Positions 49,300 through 56,855 of a stretch of 64,000 nucleotides of DNA are shown here, piece by piece. Below the pieces are notes generated by a model. It made no database searches. It saw nothing but the letters and a program-made list of their open reading frames with translations, and was not told the DNA's origin. Where the stretch lies: positions 124,001 to 188,000 of the forward strand of contig JACRMN010000013.1 in the NCBI GenBank assembly GCA_016214955.1. The letters run 5' to 3'. The DNA is from Deltaproteobacteria bacterium. Lineage in GTDB: Bacteria; Myxococcota; Myxococcia; Myxococcales; Anaeromyxobacteraceae. Numbering within the stretch: the first letter of the stretch is position 1; each line of letters starts with the position of its first letter. A program made the translations under genes and the position numbers.

Positions 49300-49908
49300 C
49301 TATCGTGGTCGCTTCAGAATCTCCGCGGTGCCCTTGTTTCGGAGATCGTTGGCCAGCGGGCTGGCGCGGAACAGCCATTCGCACAGACCGACGAACGCTC
49401 GCAGCCCACGCCTGTCCGTCTCGGAACTCGGCGACCACCTTGCGACCACGTGATACTTGCCCAGCTCGGCCGCCTCCAGGATCCATTCGGACCCATCGTA
49501 GCCCCGGCCCGGATCGCCAAAGGCCATCTGCCAGAAACCGAGCTTCCCGTACAGAGACCGGAACTGGTTCATCTGGTCGGCGCTCAGCTGTAGCGAGCCC
49601 TGCTCCGCGAGCCGACCCGGCTCGTAGCCGCCTAACCCGTCGAGCCGCTTTGCCTCGATGGCCTCCGATCCGGTCTCGGCATGGAGCCGGACGGAGACAG
49701 GGTGCCCCCACGTCGGCAGGATGGTGAGCCGATAGACCTTGGCAGTAGTCGGTGCACGGGCAAGCGACGCCTCTCCCATTCGCCTCAGCGCCTTCGCGTA
49801 CCACTCGGCGTAGAACTCCGGCACCCGACCGCCGAAGTACGCACTAACATCGGACGGGGTCTGCGAAAGGGCGAGCGCAACGACCGGGACGAAGGCCACG
49901 AAACCCAT
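49300..49908 (-). CDS. hypothetical secreted protein
   Basis: I do not recognise it. The 202-aa product from ATG 49908 begins with a signal-like MGFVAFVPVVALALS. The mature part is soluble and mixed, with VSAYFGGRVPEFYAEWYAKAL, KVYRLTILPTWGHPVSVRL, DQMNQFRSLYGKLGFWQMAF and KYHVVARWSP. Composition is less extreme in GC than the core genes, suggesting acquisition. It is divergent from the leucine-rich-repeat gene and adjacent to the tRNA-repeat element. An upstream start would remove the signal-like N-terminus. Confidence 0.5.
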   Translation of the reverse strand: MGFVAFVPVVALALSQTPSDVSAYFGGRVPEFYAEWYAKALRRMGEASLARAPTTAKVYRLTILPTWGHPVSVRLHAETGSEAIEAKRLDGLGGYEPGRLAEQGSLQLSADQMNQFRSLYGKLGFWQMAFGDPGRGYDGSEWILEAAELGKYHVVARWSPSSETDRRGLRAFVGLCEWLFRASPLANDLRNKGTAEILKRPR

Positions 49909-50215
49909 GGACCGGAATGCTATCTCCACGACCGGTGAGGATGCTGGCTCCGCCCCAGGCGGGATCCGGTCAGCGCTTCCTCCTCGAGGAACGTGTGCCT
50001 CGCTCGCGGGCGGCTGCACCTCGACGTCCCGCGTGCCGTAGCCGCGAAGTCAACGTGACCCGGGCGCGAAGGGGTAATGGTCCGGCGCGCTCGCGGGGTC
50101 AGCCGTTCGAAGCGCCCAGCCGAGTGGAGGGTGACGAACCGCTCCTTCGTGGGCGATGACCATCCCTGCTACGGCCGAGATACACTCCCGGGAAAGCGCA
50201 CCAGGGGAGTCGAGG
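49909..50215. other. 307-base divergent spacer
   Basis: It lies between two divergent accessory genes. I see no RNA gene, repeat or convincing promoter. Short open frames crossing it lack ribosome sites. Confidence 0.5.
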
Positions 50216-51574
50216 ATGTCGAGGCTGAGACCGGTCATTGCCGCGCTGCTGGCAGCTTCGGGAACAACGGGAGATGCCCTCGAGGGGGCTCCTCCGGACC
50301 AGACCAGCACACTCACGGTCTCGATCGACGACATCGACGACCTGCGCTCGCGGCTCCCCAGTCTGGCTGGCCTGCGGGAGCTCAACATCGAGGCCAGCTG
50401 CAAGGGAGACAGGATCTCGGCCGTGCCGCTCCCCGACAACCTCGGCGACCTCACCGCACTGGAGGTCCTGCGCATCGGCTCCCCTGGTCGCCAGGACTGT
50501 GACATTCGCACGACGCTGCCGGCGAGCCTCGCGAGGCTGCGCAGGCTGCGAGTCCTCGAGATCGACGACGCCTTCGAGGCTGGTTACGAGCTACCGGCGT
50601 TCCTCGGCGAGCTCCGCAACCTCGAGGAGCTGCGCCTCTGGCGCTGCCACCTCAAAGCGGTGCCAGAGTTCGTTGGCCGGCTCACGAAGCTGCGGGAGCT
50701 CGACCTATCGTGGAACGAGGTCACACACCTCCCCGGGTGGCTCGCGAAGCTCGAGCACCTGGGGGTGATCGGCTTCCGGTGGAACGGAGTCCACTCCCTG
50801 CCCCCGGCCTTTGCGAAGGCGAGGGTCGGGACGGCCCTGTATCGCCTCGGCAACAACCGACTGAGCCAGCGCGACCGGGAGGCAATGGTGCGACTTCTGC
50901 CCCGGGCGCGCTTCGACTTCACGGCCGAGTACGACGAACCGGAGGAGCAAGTAGAAGAGCCGCAGGCGCTCGGGGAGCCCGACTCGCCCTACCTCCCATC
51001 ATGGTGCGAGCCCATGCGCCACGACGAGGCCGAGGTACGCTGCGAGAAACCGATCGGCGATGCCTCCCGGAGGGTGCTTGGGCTACGAGTCGAGCACACA
51101 CTGGTGGAGACGGCGGAGCGCTCTCTCGGGCCGTCGCCGCTTCACCGCCAGGGCGACGCAGGGGAGTCCCTCCGCTGGCGCTGCTGGGAGGCAGCCAACG
51201 GGGATGGCACGGTTCTGGTCATCGGCGCAGGAGAGGTTCACGGACTCCTGAGGATCGTCGGCCCGGACATGCCCTTCGGCCTGCGAGGATCGTGTCCGAA
51301 GTCCACGCGAGTGCATCGCCGGGTGGCCACCGCGAGCGGAGTCAGGCTGGGCCTTGCTCGCTCGGAGGTCGAGGCCAAGGTCGGGCCTGCGTCCAGGTCC
51401 GGGACCAACTGGTACGAGCGCGTCTGCATGACGCCCACGCGAATGACCGACGAGGAGGTCGTCCGGTTCCGGGCCCAGGGCCACCCCTACTTCACGAGTG
51501 GCCACGCGATTCGGGTCGTGGAGAGGAACGGGCGCGCGGCGGGGATCGAGATCACCTGGTCGGAGACGTACTGA
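50216..51574 (+). CDS. leucine-rich-repeat protein with signal-like N-terminus
   Basis: The 452-aa product (ATG 50216, GGGGAG upstream) starts MSRLRPVIAALLAASG, possibly a signal peptide. About six leucine-rich repeats span roughly residues 55-220, with LTALEVLRIGS, LRNLEELRLWRCHLKAVPEF, LTKLRELDLSWNEVTHLPGW and LEHLGVIGFRWNGVHSLPP. An acidic linker follows. The C-terminal region contains GVRLGLARSEVEAKVGPASR, resembling SmpA/OmlA-type modules, and four cysteines in the last 190 residues. The partner or target is unknown. GC content looks lower than in neighbours. Confidence 0.7.
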   Translation: MSRLRPVIAALLAASGTTGDALEGAPPDQTSTLTVSIDDIDDLRSRLPSLAGLRELNIEASCKGDRISAVPLPDNLGDLTALEVLRIGSPGRQDCDIRTTLPASLARLRRLRVLEIDDAFEAGYELPAFLGELRNLEELRLWRCHLKAVPEFVGRLTKLRELDLSWNEVTHLPGWLAKLEHLGVIGFRWNGVHSLPPAFAKARVGTALYRLGNNRLSQRDREAMVRLLPRARFDFTAEYDEPEEQVEEPQALGEPDSPYLPSWCEPMRHDEAEVRCEKPIGDASRRVLGLRVEHTLVETAERSLGPSPLHRQGDAGESLRWRCWEAANGDGTVLVIGAGEVHGLLRIVGPDMPFGLRGSCPKSTRVHRRVATASGVRLGLARSEVEAKVGPASRSGTNWYERVCMTPTRMTDEEVVRFRAQGHPYFTSGHAIRVVERNGRAAGIEITWSETY

Positions 51575-51691
51575 GATGGCCGCCCCCGAACGCTCGGCCA
51601 GGTGCTCGCACATCGGCCCGCCAGATCGACGAACCTGGCGGGCCTCCTGATTCCCGCGCGTGCCCGGGGTGCGCCCGGGCCCCGGGGGGGC

Positions 51692-52030
51692 TCACTCCGC
51701 CGACGGCAGCGACACCGGGGCAACGTGGAGACAGCGGAACGAGGCCGGGTCGACGACCCGGTCGAGCGCCGGCGCCACCGGCGAGCCGGGGTAGGCCGCC
51801 ATGGCGCGGGCGGCGTCGTCGGCCGAGCGCCACTCCACCTGGTCGAGCCAGGTCTCCTCGGCCGGGTCGTGGAAGAGCCGGCGGCCGAGGAAGCCGGGCT
51901 GGCCGGCGAGCCAGCGCGAGGCGGCGGCGAGGGCGCGGGTCACCTCCTCGGGGGCGAGGCCGGGGCGGGCGCGGAAGGTGGCCACCTCGACGCAGGCGGC
52001 GGAGGGGGCGGGGGCGGGGACTGCGGTCAT
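51692..52030 (-). CDS. dimeric alpha-beta-barrel (ABM-like) protein
   Basis: The 112-aa product (ATG 52030, AAGGAG nearby) fits small antibiotic-biosynthesis-monooxygenase-like barrels: CVEVATFRARPGLAPEEVTRA, QPGFLGRRLFHDPAEETWLDQVEW and DDAARAMAAYPGSPVAP. No cofactor residues can be named. It is divergent from the WYL regulator, and a palindrome lies between them, so it is probably its target. Confidence 0.7.
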   Translation of the reverse strand: MTAVPAPAPSAACVEVATFRARPGLAPEEVTRALAAASRWLAGQPGFLGRRLFHDPAEETWLDQVEWRSADDAARAMAAYPGSPVAPALDRVVDPASFRCLHVAPVSLPSAE

Positions 52031-52090
52031 GATGGGCTCCTTGGTTTCCGCCCGGCGACGCGCCGGCGCGGCAGGCGAGGTGATAGGCTG

Positions 52091-52111
52091 GACAGTGACG
52101 GAAACTGTCAC
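52091..52111. promoter_or_regulatory. palindromic operator between the ABM-like and WYL genes
   Basis: GACAGT (52091-52096) and ACTGTC (52104-52109) form an inverted repeat. A second, overlapping pair is GTGAC/GTCAC (52095-52099 and 52107-52111). It ends one base before the regulator start, so binding would block that gene and could control the divergent one. Confidence 0.65.
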
Positions 52112-52112
52112 C

Positions 52113-52841
52113 ATGCCGCGCACCGATCGGGTCATGGATCTCCTGGAGCTGCTCCGCGGCCGCGGCGCCGTGGGCGTGGGCGCGCTCGCGGACGAGCTGG
52201 GCGTGAGCCGCCGCACCATCCTCCGCGACCTCGCGACGCTGCGGGCGCGCGGCCTGCCGGTCACCGGCGAGGCCGGACCGGGCGGCGGCGTTCGGCTCGA
52301 GGCGGAGCGCGGCGTCACCGCCGTCCACCTCGCCCTCGACGAGGTGGTCTCGCTCTGGCTGGCCGCGCGCCTCTCCCGGGCCGCCAGCGACCTGCCCTGG
52401 GGCGACGCGGCCCGGCGCGGCCTCGCCAAGCTCCTCGCCAGCCTGCCGCGCGAGCGGGCGCGCGACCTGCGCGCCCTCTGCCGCCGCGTGGTGGTGGGGC
52501 CGCCCGCGAGCGAGCGGGTCCGCGGCGCCACCGGCCGGCCGCCCCCGGAGCTTCTCTCCCGGTTCGAGGCCGCCTTCCTCGGCGGCCGCGGCCTGGCCTT
52601 CGCCTACGTCGACGCCGCGGGCCGGCGGAGCGAGCGTCGCATCGAGCCCCACGGCCTGCTGGTGCAGCCTCCGGCCTGGTACCTGCTGGCGCGCGACCTC
52701 GACCGCGGCGAGCCCCGGACCTTCCGGATGGACCGGGTGTCCGCCCCGCGGCTGCTCGCCGAGGTCGCCTTCCGCCCCGACCCGGCGGTGGTGGCGGCCA
52801 ACCTCCCGGCGGGCGTCGACTGGCAGCCGCTCGGGACCTGA
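52113..52841 (+). CDS. WYL-domain transcriptional regulator
   Basis: The 242-aa product has an N-terminal winged helix (about residues 1-60) with ADELGVSRRTILRDLATLRARG and GGGVRLE. A WYL domain follows (about 135-215) with LAFAYVDAAGRRSERRIEPHGL and PPAWYLLARDLDRGEPRTFRMDRV. The usual C-terminal WCX extension is missing. WYL domains sense small ligands or nucleic acid ends. It probably represses itself and the divergent gene through the palindrome at 52091-52111. Confidence 0.85.
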   Translation: MPRTDRVMDLLELLRGRGAVGVGALADELGVSRRTILRDLATLRARGLPVTGEAGPGGGVRLEAERGVTAVHLALDEVVSLWLAARLSRAASDLPWGDAARRGLAKLLASLPRERARDLRALCRRVVVGPPASERVRGATGRPPPELLSRFEAAFLGGRGLAFAYVDAAGRRSERRIEPHGLLVQPPAWYLLARDLDRGEPRTFRMDRVSAPRLLAEVAFRPDPAVVAANLPAGVDWQPLGT

Positions 52842-52846
52842 GCCCG

Positions 52847-53686
52847 CTACCGCAGCCCGATGAGCGCGATGCCGGCGACGGCGAGCGCCAGCCCGAGGGC
52901 GCGCACCGGCGAGAGGTGCTCGCGGAAGAACACCCGGGCCAGGAGCACCGTGGGCGCCGGGTAGAGCGAGGCGACGAGGACGGCGAGGGAGAGCAGCCCG
53001 GCGCGCGTCGCCAGGAGGAAGAAGACGTTGGCCGCCATGTCGGCCACGCCGGCCACGAGCGTGGGTGGCGCCCCGGCCCGCGTCACCAGGAGCCGCTCGC
53101 GCCGCAGGGCGGCGGCGGTGGCGAGGAGCGCGATCGAGGCGCCGCGGGCGGCGAGCACCGGCCAGAGGCCGGAGCCGGAGGCGGTGCGCGCCAGGGCGAT
53201 GAAGAAGAGGCCGATGAAGGCGCCGGCCAGCAGCGCGTGGGCGAGCGCGGAACGCAGCGCGCGCCGGTCGGCGACGCCGCCCCGCTCCCAGGAGAGGAGG
53301 AGGATGGCCGGCAGGCACAGGGCCGAGCCCGCCAGCGCCGCTGGGCTGGGCCGCTCGCCGGAGAGGATGCCGAAGGCCACCGGGATGGCGGCGCCGACGA
53401 GGGCCGCCGCCGGCGAGACCACGGCGACGAGGCCGCCGGCGATGCCGCGGTACAGGAACGCCAGCCCGCCCGCGCCGGCGACGCCCGCCGCCGCGCCCCA
53501 GGCGAGATCGCGGCCTGCCGGCAGCGCCTCGCCGCTCGCCAGCACGAAGGCGAGCGCCAGCAGGGCCCCTGCCGCCTGCGAGGTGACGAGCACGGCCACG
53601 AGCGGGCTGCGCCGCGCGGCGTAGCCCCCCGAGAAGTCGGCGACGCCGTAGCAGAGGGCCGAAAGCGCGGCGAGGAGGACGCTCAT
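52847..53686 (-). CDS. EamA/DMT-family transporter
   Basis: The 279-aa membrane protein (ATG 53686) has about ten hydrophobic helices in two EamA halves. Each half carries typical features: LLAALSALCYGVADFSGGYAA near the start, FLYRGIAGGLVAVVSPAAALVG, and in the second half LLSLAVLVASLYPAPTVLLA. The substrate is unknown. It converges with the WYL gene with only five bases between stops. A second hypothetical gene lies 44 bases upstream. Confidence 0.85.
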   Translation of the reverse strand: MSVLLAALSALCYGVADFSGGYAARRSPLVAVLVTSQAAGALLALAFVLASGEALPAGRDLAWGAAAGVAGAGGLAFLYRGIAGGLVAVVSPAAALVGAAIPVAFGILSGERPSPAALAGSALCLPAILLLSWERGGVADRRALRSALAHALLAGAFIGLFFIALARTASGSGLWPVLAARGASIALLATAAALRRERLLVTRAGAPPTLVAGVADMAANVFFLLATRAGLLSLAVLVASLYPAPTVLLARVFFREHLSPVRALGLALAVAGIALIGLR

Positions 53687-53730
53687 CGAGGCGGCGAGTA
53701 TTGCCGCGGGGCCGGGGCGGCGCCAGGCGA

Positions 53731-54636
53731 TCAGGGCGCCGGCGGCGAGACCAGCTCGACGAAGGCCACGGCGCCGCAGTCGGTGCAGCCTGCCGCGCTC
53801 CCGCCGGCGAGCGGCGCCACCGCGGCGCGCAGGCGGTCCTCCAGGCAGCGGCCGGCGGCGCCGGTGGCGAGCGAGCCCGCCGACGCCACCGCGATGCCCT
53901 GCGTCCCGAGGTCCACGCGCGCCTGGTAGGAGCCCTTCTCGGCGTAGCCCCCGGTGCAGTCGGCCAGGGCCGACGAGGACTTGAAGGCCTGGACGAGGCG
54001 CCACAGCTCGGGGGAGAGCACGTCGGGCTCGTCCCGGACCTCGAGGTGGATCTGGCTCTCCACGTAGGTCTCGCCCGACAGCGGGTCGGTCCTGGGTGTG
54101 CCCACGGCGAGCTGGAGCCCTCGCACCCAGCGCCTGAAGTCGGCGTCGCCCTGGAAGGGCTGCTGCCAGGACCTGTCGTCGCTGGTGAGGATCTCCAGCC
54201 GGCAGACGCTCCCGCGGCAGGCCAGAGACCAGGCGCGGACGTCGGCGGCGCGGAGGGCGTGCTCGAGGTCCTGCCGAATGCGCGCCTCGGCCTCTGGCCC
54301 CCCGGTGCTCTTCTCGAAGCGCTCGTGAAGTGGCAGCGCCCGGAAGTGCTCCTTCTCGAGCCGGGCCACCTCCGCCTCGAGCGCCGCCACCCGGGCGGCC
54401 TCGGGACCCGCGGGCGCGCCGGCCGCGGGTCGCGGCGCGGGGACCGTGCCGCCGGGCAGGCCGCTGGAGCTGGCGTCGAGGCGGGGAGCGACGCCGGGCG
54501 TGGCGGCGGGAGCCGACCCGGCGGGCTGCGTCGCGCCCGGTGCGCCGGCGAACGCGCCTCGCGGGCTGCCGCGCAGGAGCAGCCATCCGTTGAGGACCAG
54601 GCTCAGCGCCAGCAGGGCCCAGGGGAGGCGACGCAT
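53731..54636 (-). CDS. hypothetical membrane-anchored protein
   Basis: I do not recognise it. The 301-aa product begins MRRLPWALLALSLVLNGWLLL, a single N-terminal anchor, followed by a Pro/Ala/Gly linker to about residue 80. A short coiled coil (about 80-105, ARVAALEAEVARLEKEHF) and a globular region follow. Cysteines occur as LACRGSVCRLEI, DCTGG, RCLED and GCTDCGAV. Paired cysteines in an exported domain suggest disulfides. It probably faces the periplasm. The 275-base spacer upstream shows no further gene. Confidence 0.55.
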   Translation of the reverse strand: MRRLPWALLALSLVLNGWLLLRGSPRGAFAGAPGATQPAGSAPAATPGVAPRLDASSSGLPGGTVPAPRPAAGAPAGPEAARVAALEAEVARLEKEHFRALPLHERFEKSTGGPEAEARIRQDLEHALRAADVRAWSLACRGSVCRLEILTSDDRSWQQPFQGDADFRRWVRGLQLAVGTPRTDPLSGETYVESQIHLEVRDEPDVLSPELWRLVQAFKSSSALADCTGGYAEKGSYQARVDLGTQGIAVASAGSLATGAAGRCLEDRLRAAVAPLAGGSAAGCTDCGAVAFVELVSPPAP

Positions 54637-54911
54637 CGCACGCGAAGTGTACTCCTCCGCCGGTGAAGGGGGTCACGAACCCCGGCGGGGCCACCAGGAA
54701 GGGAAGCCGCTGCCCCGTCATCGAACCGAGATCCAGCCCGCGCGACGCCCCCGACAGTGACCTTTCGTGAACCAGGCCCCGGCCACCGGGCCCCCCCATC
54801 CGCGACTTCTGCGCCGGATCCCGCGACCTTGGCCGCGGGGTGGCCCTCGCCCCGCGGGCGCGAGCGCCGCCCCCCTTGCGGCCGGCGACCCAGGTCCGAT
54901 CATGGCGGGTG

Positions 54912-55775
54912 ATGCAGCCCATCTCCGTGTCGACGGCGCTGGTCGTCGGGTTCGCCTTCCACCTCCTGGCCGCGGTCTCCCTCGTCGGCACCTGGCAGGC
55001 GGGCCGGGCCTACCCGGGCCTGCGCCAATGGGCCCTGGCGGCCATCCTCAGCACCGTGAGTGCCCCGCTGATCGCCGCCCGGCCGGTGCTCCCCCTGGCG
55101 CTCTCCGCCATCGGGGGGTCAGGCCTCTACGTGGCCGCCTCTGCGCTGGTGCTGGTGGGTCTGCACCGTTTCACGGGGTCCGGCCCCGCGCTGGGGCGGG
55201 GCTCGGCGCTGGTGCTCGCGGCGGCGGGTGGCGCCTTCCTCTACTTCGTCTTCGCGCGGCCCAGCGTCGGCGCGCGGGTGGTCCTCTTCAGCGCCTGCAC
55301 CGCCTGGCTCGCGGCCCGCACCTCCTGGCACTGCCTGCGCAAGCTGGGTGCCGCCTTCGGCGCGCCGGCTCGCTTCCTGGCGGCGCTGCTGGGCGCGCTC
55401 GCCGCGTGCCAGGCCGCGCGCCTGGTGGTCGCCGCCGCTGTGACCGCGGGCGGCGCCGATCCCGAGCTCTTCGCGCGCACCCAGGCGGAGTCGCTGCTCC
55501 TCCTCGCGACCATCGTCTTCTGGGCGGTGGTGCTGTTCGCCCTGCCGTCGCTCCAGCAGCGGCGGCTGATGCTCGACCTCGAGCGGTCCGATGCCCAGGT
55601 GCGCAAGCTGGAGGGCATCCTCCCCATCTGCATGCACTGCAAGCGCATCCGCGACGCCGGCGACAGCTGGCAGGTGCTGGAGGAGTACATCGGCGCCCAC
55701 AGCGGGGCGGCCTTCAGCCACTGCCTCTGCCCGGACTGCGTGGCCAGGTACTACCCGGACGCCGGGCTGCGCTAG
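54912..55775 (+). CDS. multi-pass membrane protein with C-terminal ICMHCKRIRD module
   Basis: The 287-aa product (ATG 54912) has six or seven hydrophobic helices to about residue 220. A short coiled region follows (QQRRLMLDLERSDAQVRKLE). The terminal module reads GILPICMHCKRIRD, WQVLEEYIGAHS, FSHCLCPDCVARYYP. This Cys module is otherwise met next to histidine kinases, receivers and GGDEF domains (family knowledge). No kinase or cyclase domain is attached here. The CxxC pairs suggest metal or redox sensing. Confidence 0.75.
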   Translation: MQPISVSTALVVGFAFHLLAAVSLVGTWQAGRAYPGLRQWALAAILSTVSAPLIAARPVLPLALSAIGGSGLYVAASALVLVGLHRFTGSGPALGRGSALVLAAAGGAFLYFVFARPSVGARVVLFSACTAWLAARTSWHCLRKLGAAFGAPARFLAALLGALAACQAARLVVAAAVTAGGADPELFARTQAESLLLLATIVFWAVVLFALPSLQQRRLMLDLERSDAQVRKLEGILPICMHCKRIRDAGDSWQVLEEYIGAHSGAAFSHCLCPDCVARYYPDAGLR

Positions 55776-56043
55776 CGCACCTCGCAGCCCCGGCCGCCGC
55801 GACGACATGCCCTGGAGCGCCTGGTGGGACGAGGTCCCGCGGCGGCCGCAGGGGCCGCACGACGGCAAGCCGCGCCACGGCTGAGCGAGGCGCCTGCGCC
55901 GGCCGCTCTCCCCCCAAAGTGGCCTTTTCCAGCGCACGCTCCAGATGGGCAAGCGACCGCTGAGCCGCGAACCAGCATGCTGACAGGCGGAAGCCTTTCA
56001 CCGCGAGCGGCCCCGGCCCAGCGCGCCGGGCAGGAGAACGGTC

Positions 56044-56445
56044 ATGAGCGAAGAGAATCGTCCCGGCGAGCAGAGCACGGTGGAGCAGGTCACCGAGAAG
56101 GTGAAGGAGATGGGCCAGACCATCGCCGCCGAGGCGCGGCAGGTGGCCGGCGAGGTGAGGGCCGAGGTGGCCCGCGCCCAGGAGGCGGTGGCCGAGAAGG
56201 CCGCCGCCGTGCAGGAGGCGGTGCAGGAGGGGACCGCCGCGGTGAAGCGGCAGGTGAAGCGCCGCGTCCGCGCCGCCAAGGCGAGCGCCAAGCGGACCGC
56301 GGCCCGGGCGAAGAAGGCGGTCGGCAAGGTCAGCGCCGCCGCCCGCAAGGCGGTGAAGGGCAAGAAGGCCGCGAAGAAGCCGGCCCGCAAGCCCGCCCGG
56401 AAGCCGGCGCGGAAGGCCCGGCCCGTCCGGCGGAAGAAGCGCTAG
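56044..56445 (+). CDS. histone-H1-like Lys/Ala-rich protein
   Basis: The 133-aa product (ATG 56044, GCAGGAGA upstream) has an acidic-basic helical N-terminus (about residues 10-75, with an Ala/Val/Glu heptad pattern like LEA or apolipoprotein helices). Its very basic C-terminus carries AKKAVGKV, KGKKAAKKPARKPARKPARK and RRKKR. The KPAR repeats resemble the tail of H1-like nucleoid proteins. DNA binding is likely; the helical half may oligomerise. It lies 198 bases before another Lys-rich gene. The 268-base spacer upstream contains nothing I can support. Confidence 0.65.
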   Translation: MSEENRPGEQSTVEQVTEKVKEMGQTIAAEARQVAGEVRAEVARAQEAVAEKAAAVQEAVQEGTAAVKRQVKRRVRAAKASAKRTAARAKKAVGKVSAAARKAVKGKKAAKKPARKPARKPARKARPVRRKKR

Positions 56446-56649
56446 CCGGCCCCTCGGGCGCGGTTGCCGCTGCGGCACGTCGGCGCAGGCCCCGGCGGCG
56501 CAACCGGTCATACTCCCTGCCTCTCCTCCGACGGCCGGCCGCCAGAAACGGCCGGCCCAGGGGGAGAGGAGCGCCTGGGAGGGAACCCATCCGGGCCCAC
56601 GGTGGCTCTCACCGGGCGCCCGTCTGCCCATCCCAGGAGGCAACACCTC

Positions 56650-56835
56650 ATGTCCTCGAAGCGTCTGCTCGCCATCGTCGCCGCCACCGCCTTCTCCACC
56701 GCCGCCGTGGCCGAGGAGGCCAGGAAGGAGGCCGCCAAGGTGGAGAAGAAGGAGGCCGCCAAGGAGAAGAAGGGCGAGAAGAAGGCGAAGGCCGAGCCGA
56801 AGAAGCCCCAGAAGCCGAAGCCCGAAGGCTGCTAG
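56650..56835 (+). CDS. small secreted Lys-rich peptide with C-terminal Cys
   Basis: The 61-aa product has a signal peptide (SSKRLLAIVAATAFSTAAVA) and a mature part of about 40 residues made almost only of Lys, Glu, Ala and Pro, ending KPKPEGC. A ribosome site (GGAGG) precedes the ATG. Twenty bases downstream begins the haem-motif rhodanese gene, so the two are probably co-transcribed. The single terminal Cys could be modified or linked. No family is recognised. Confidence 0.65.
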   Translation: MSSKRLLAIVAATAFSTAAVAEEARKEAAKVEKKEAAKEKKGEKKAKAEPKKPQKPKPEGC

Positions 56836-56855
56836 CCGCCAAGGAGGGGGAACCC

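Noticed and set aside
55800-55884. Short frame MPWSAWWDEVPRR... after the ICMHCKRIRD gene
   Set aside because: Only 25 codons, no ribosome site and no conservation evidence.
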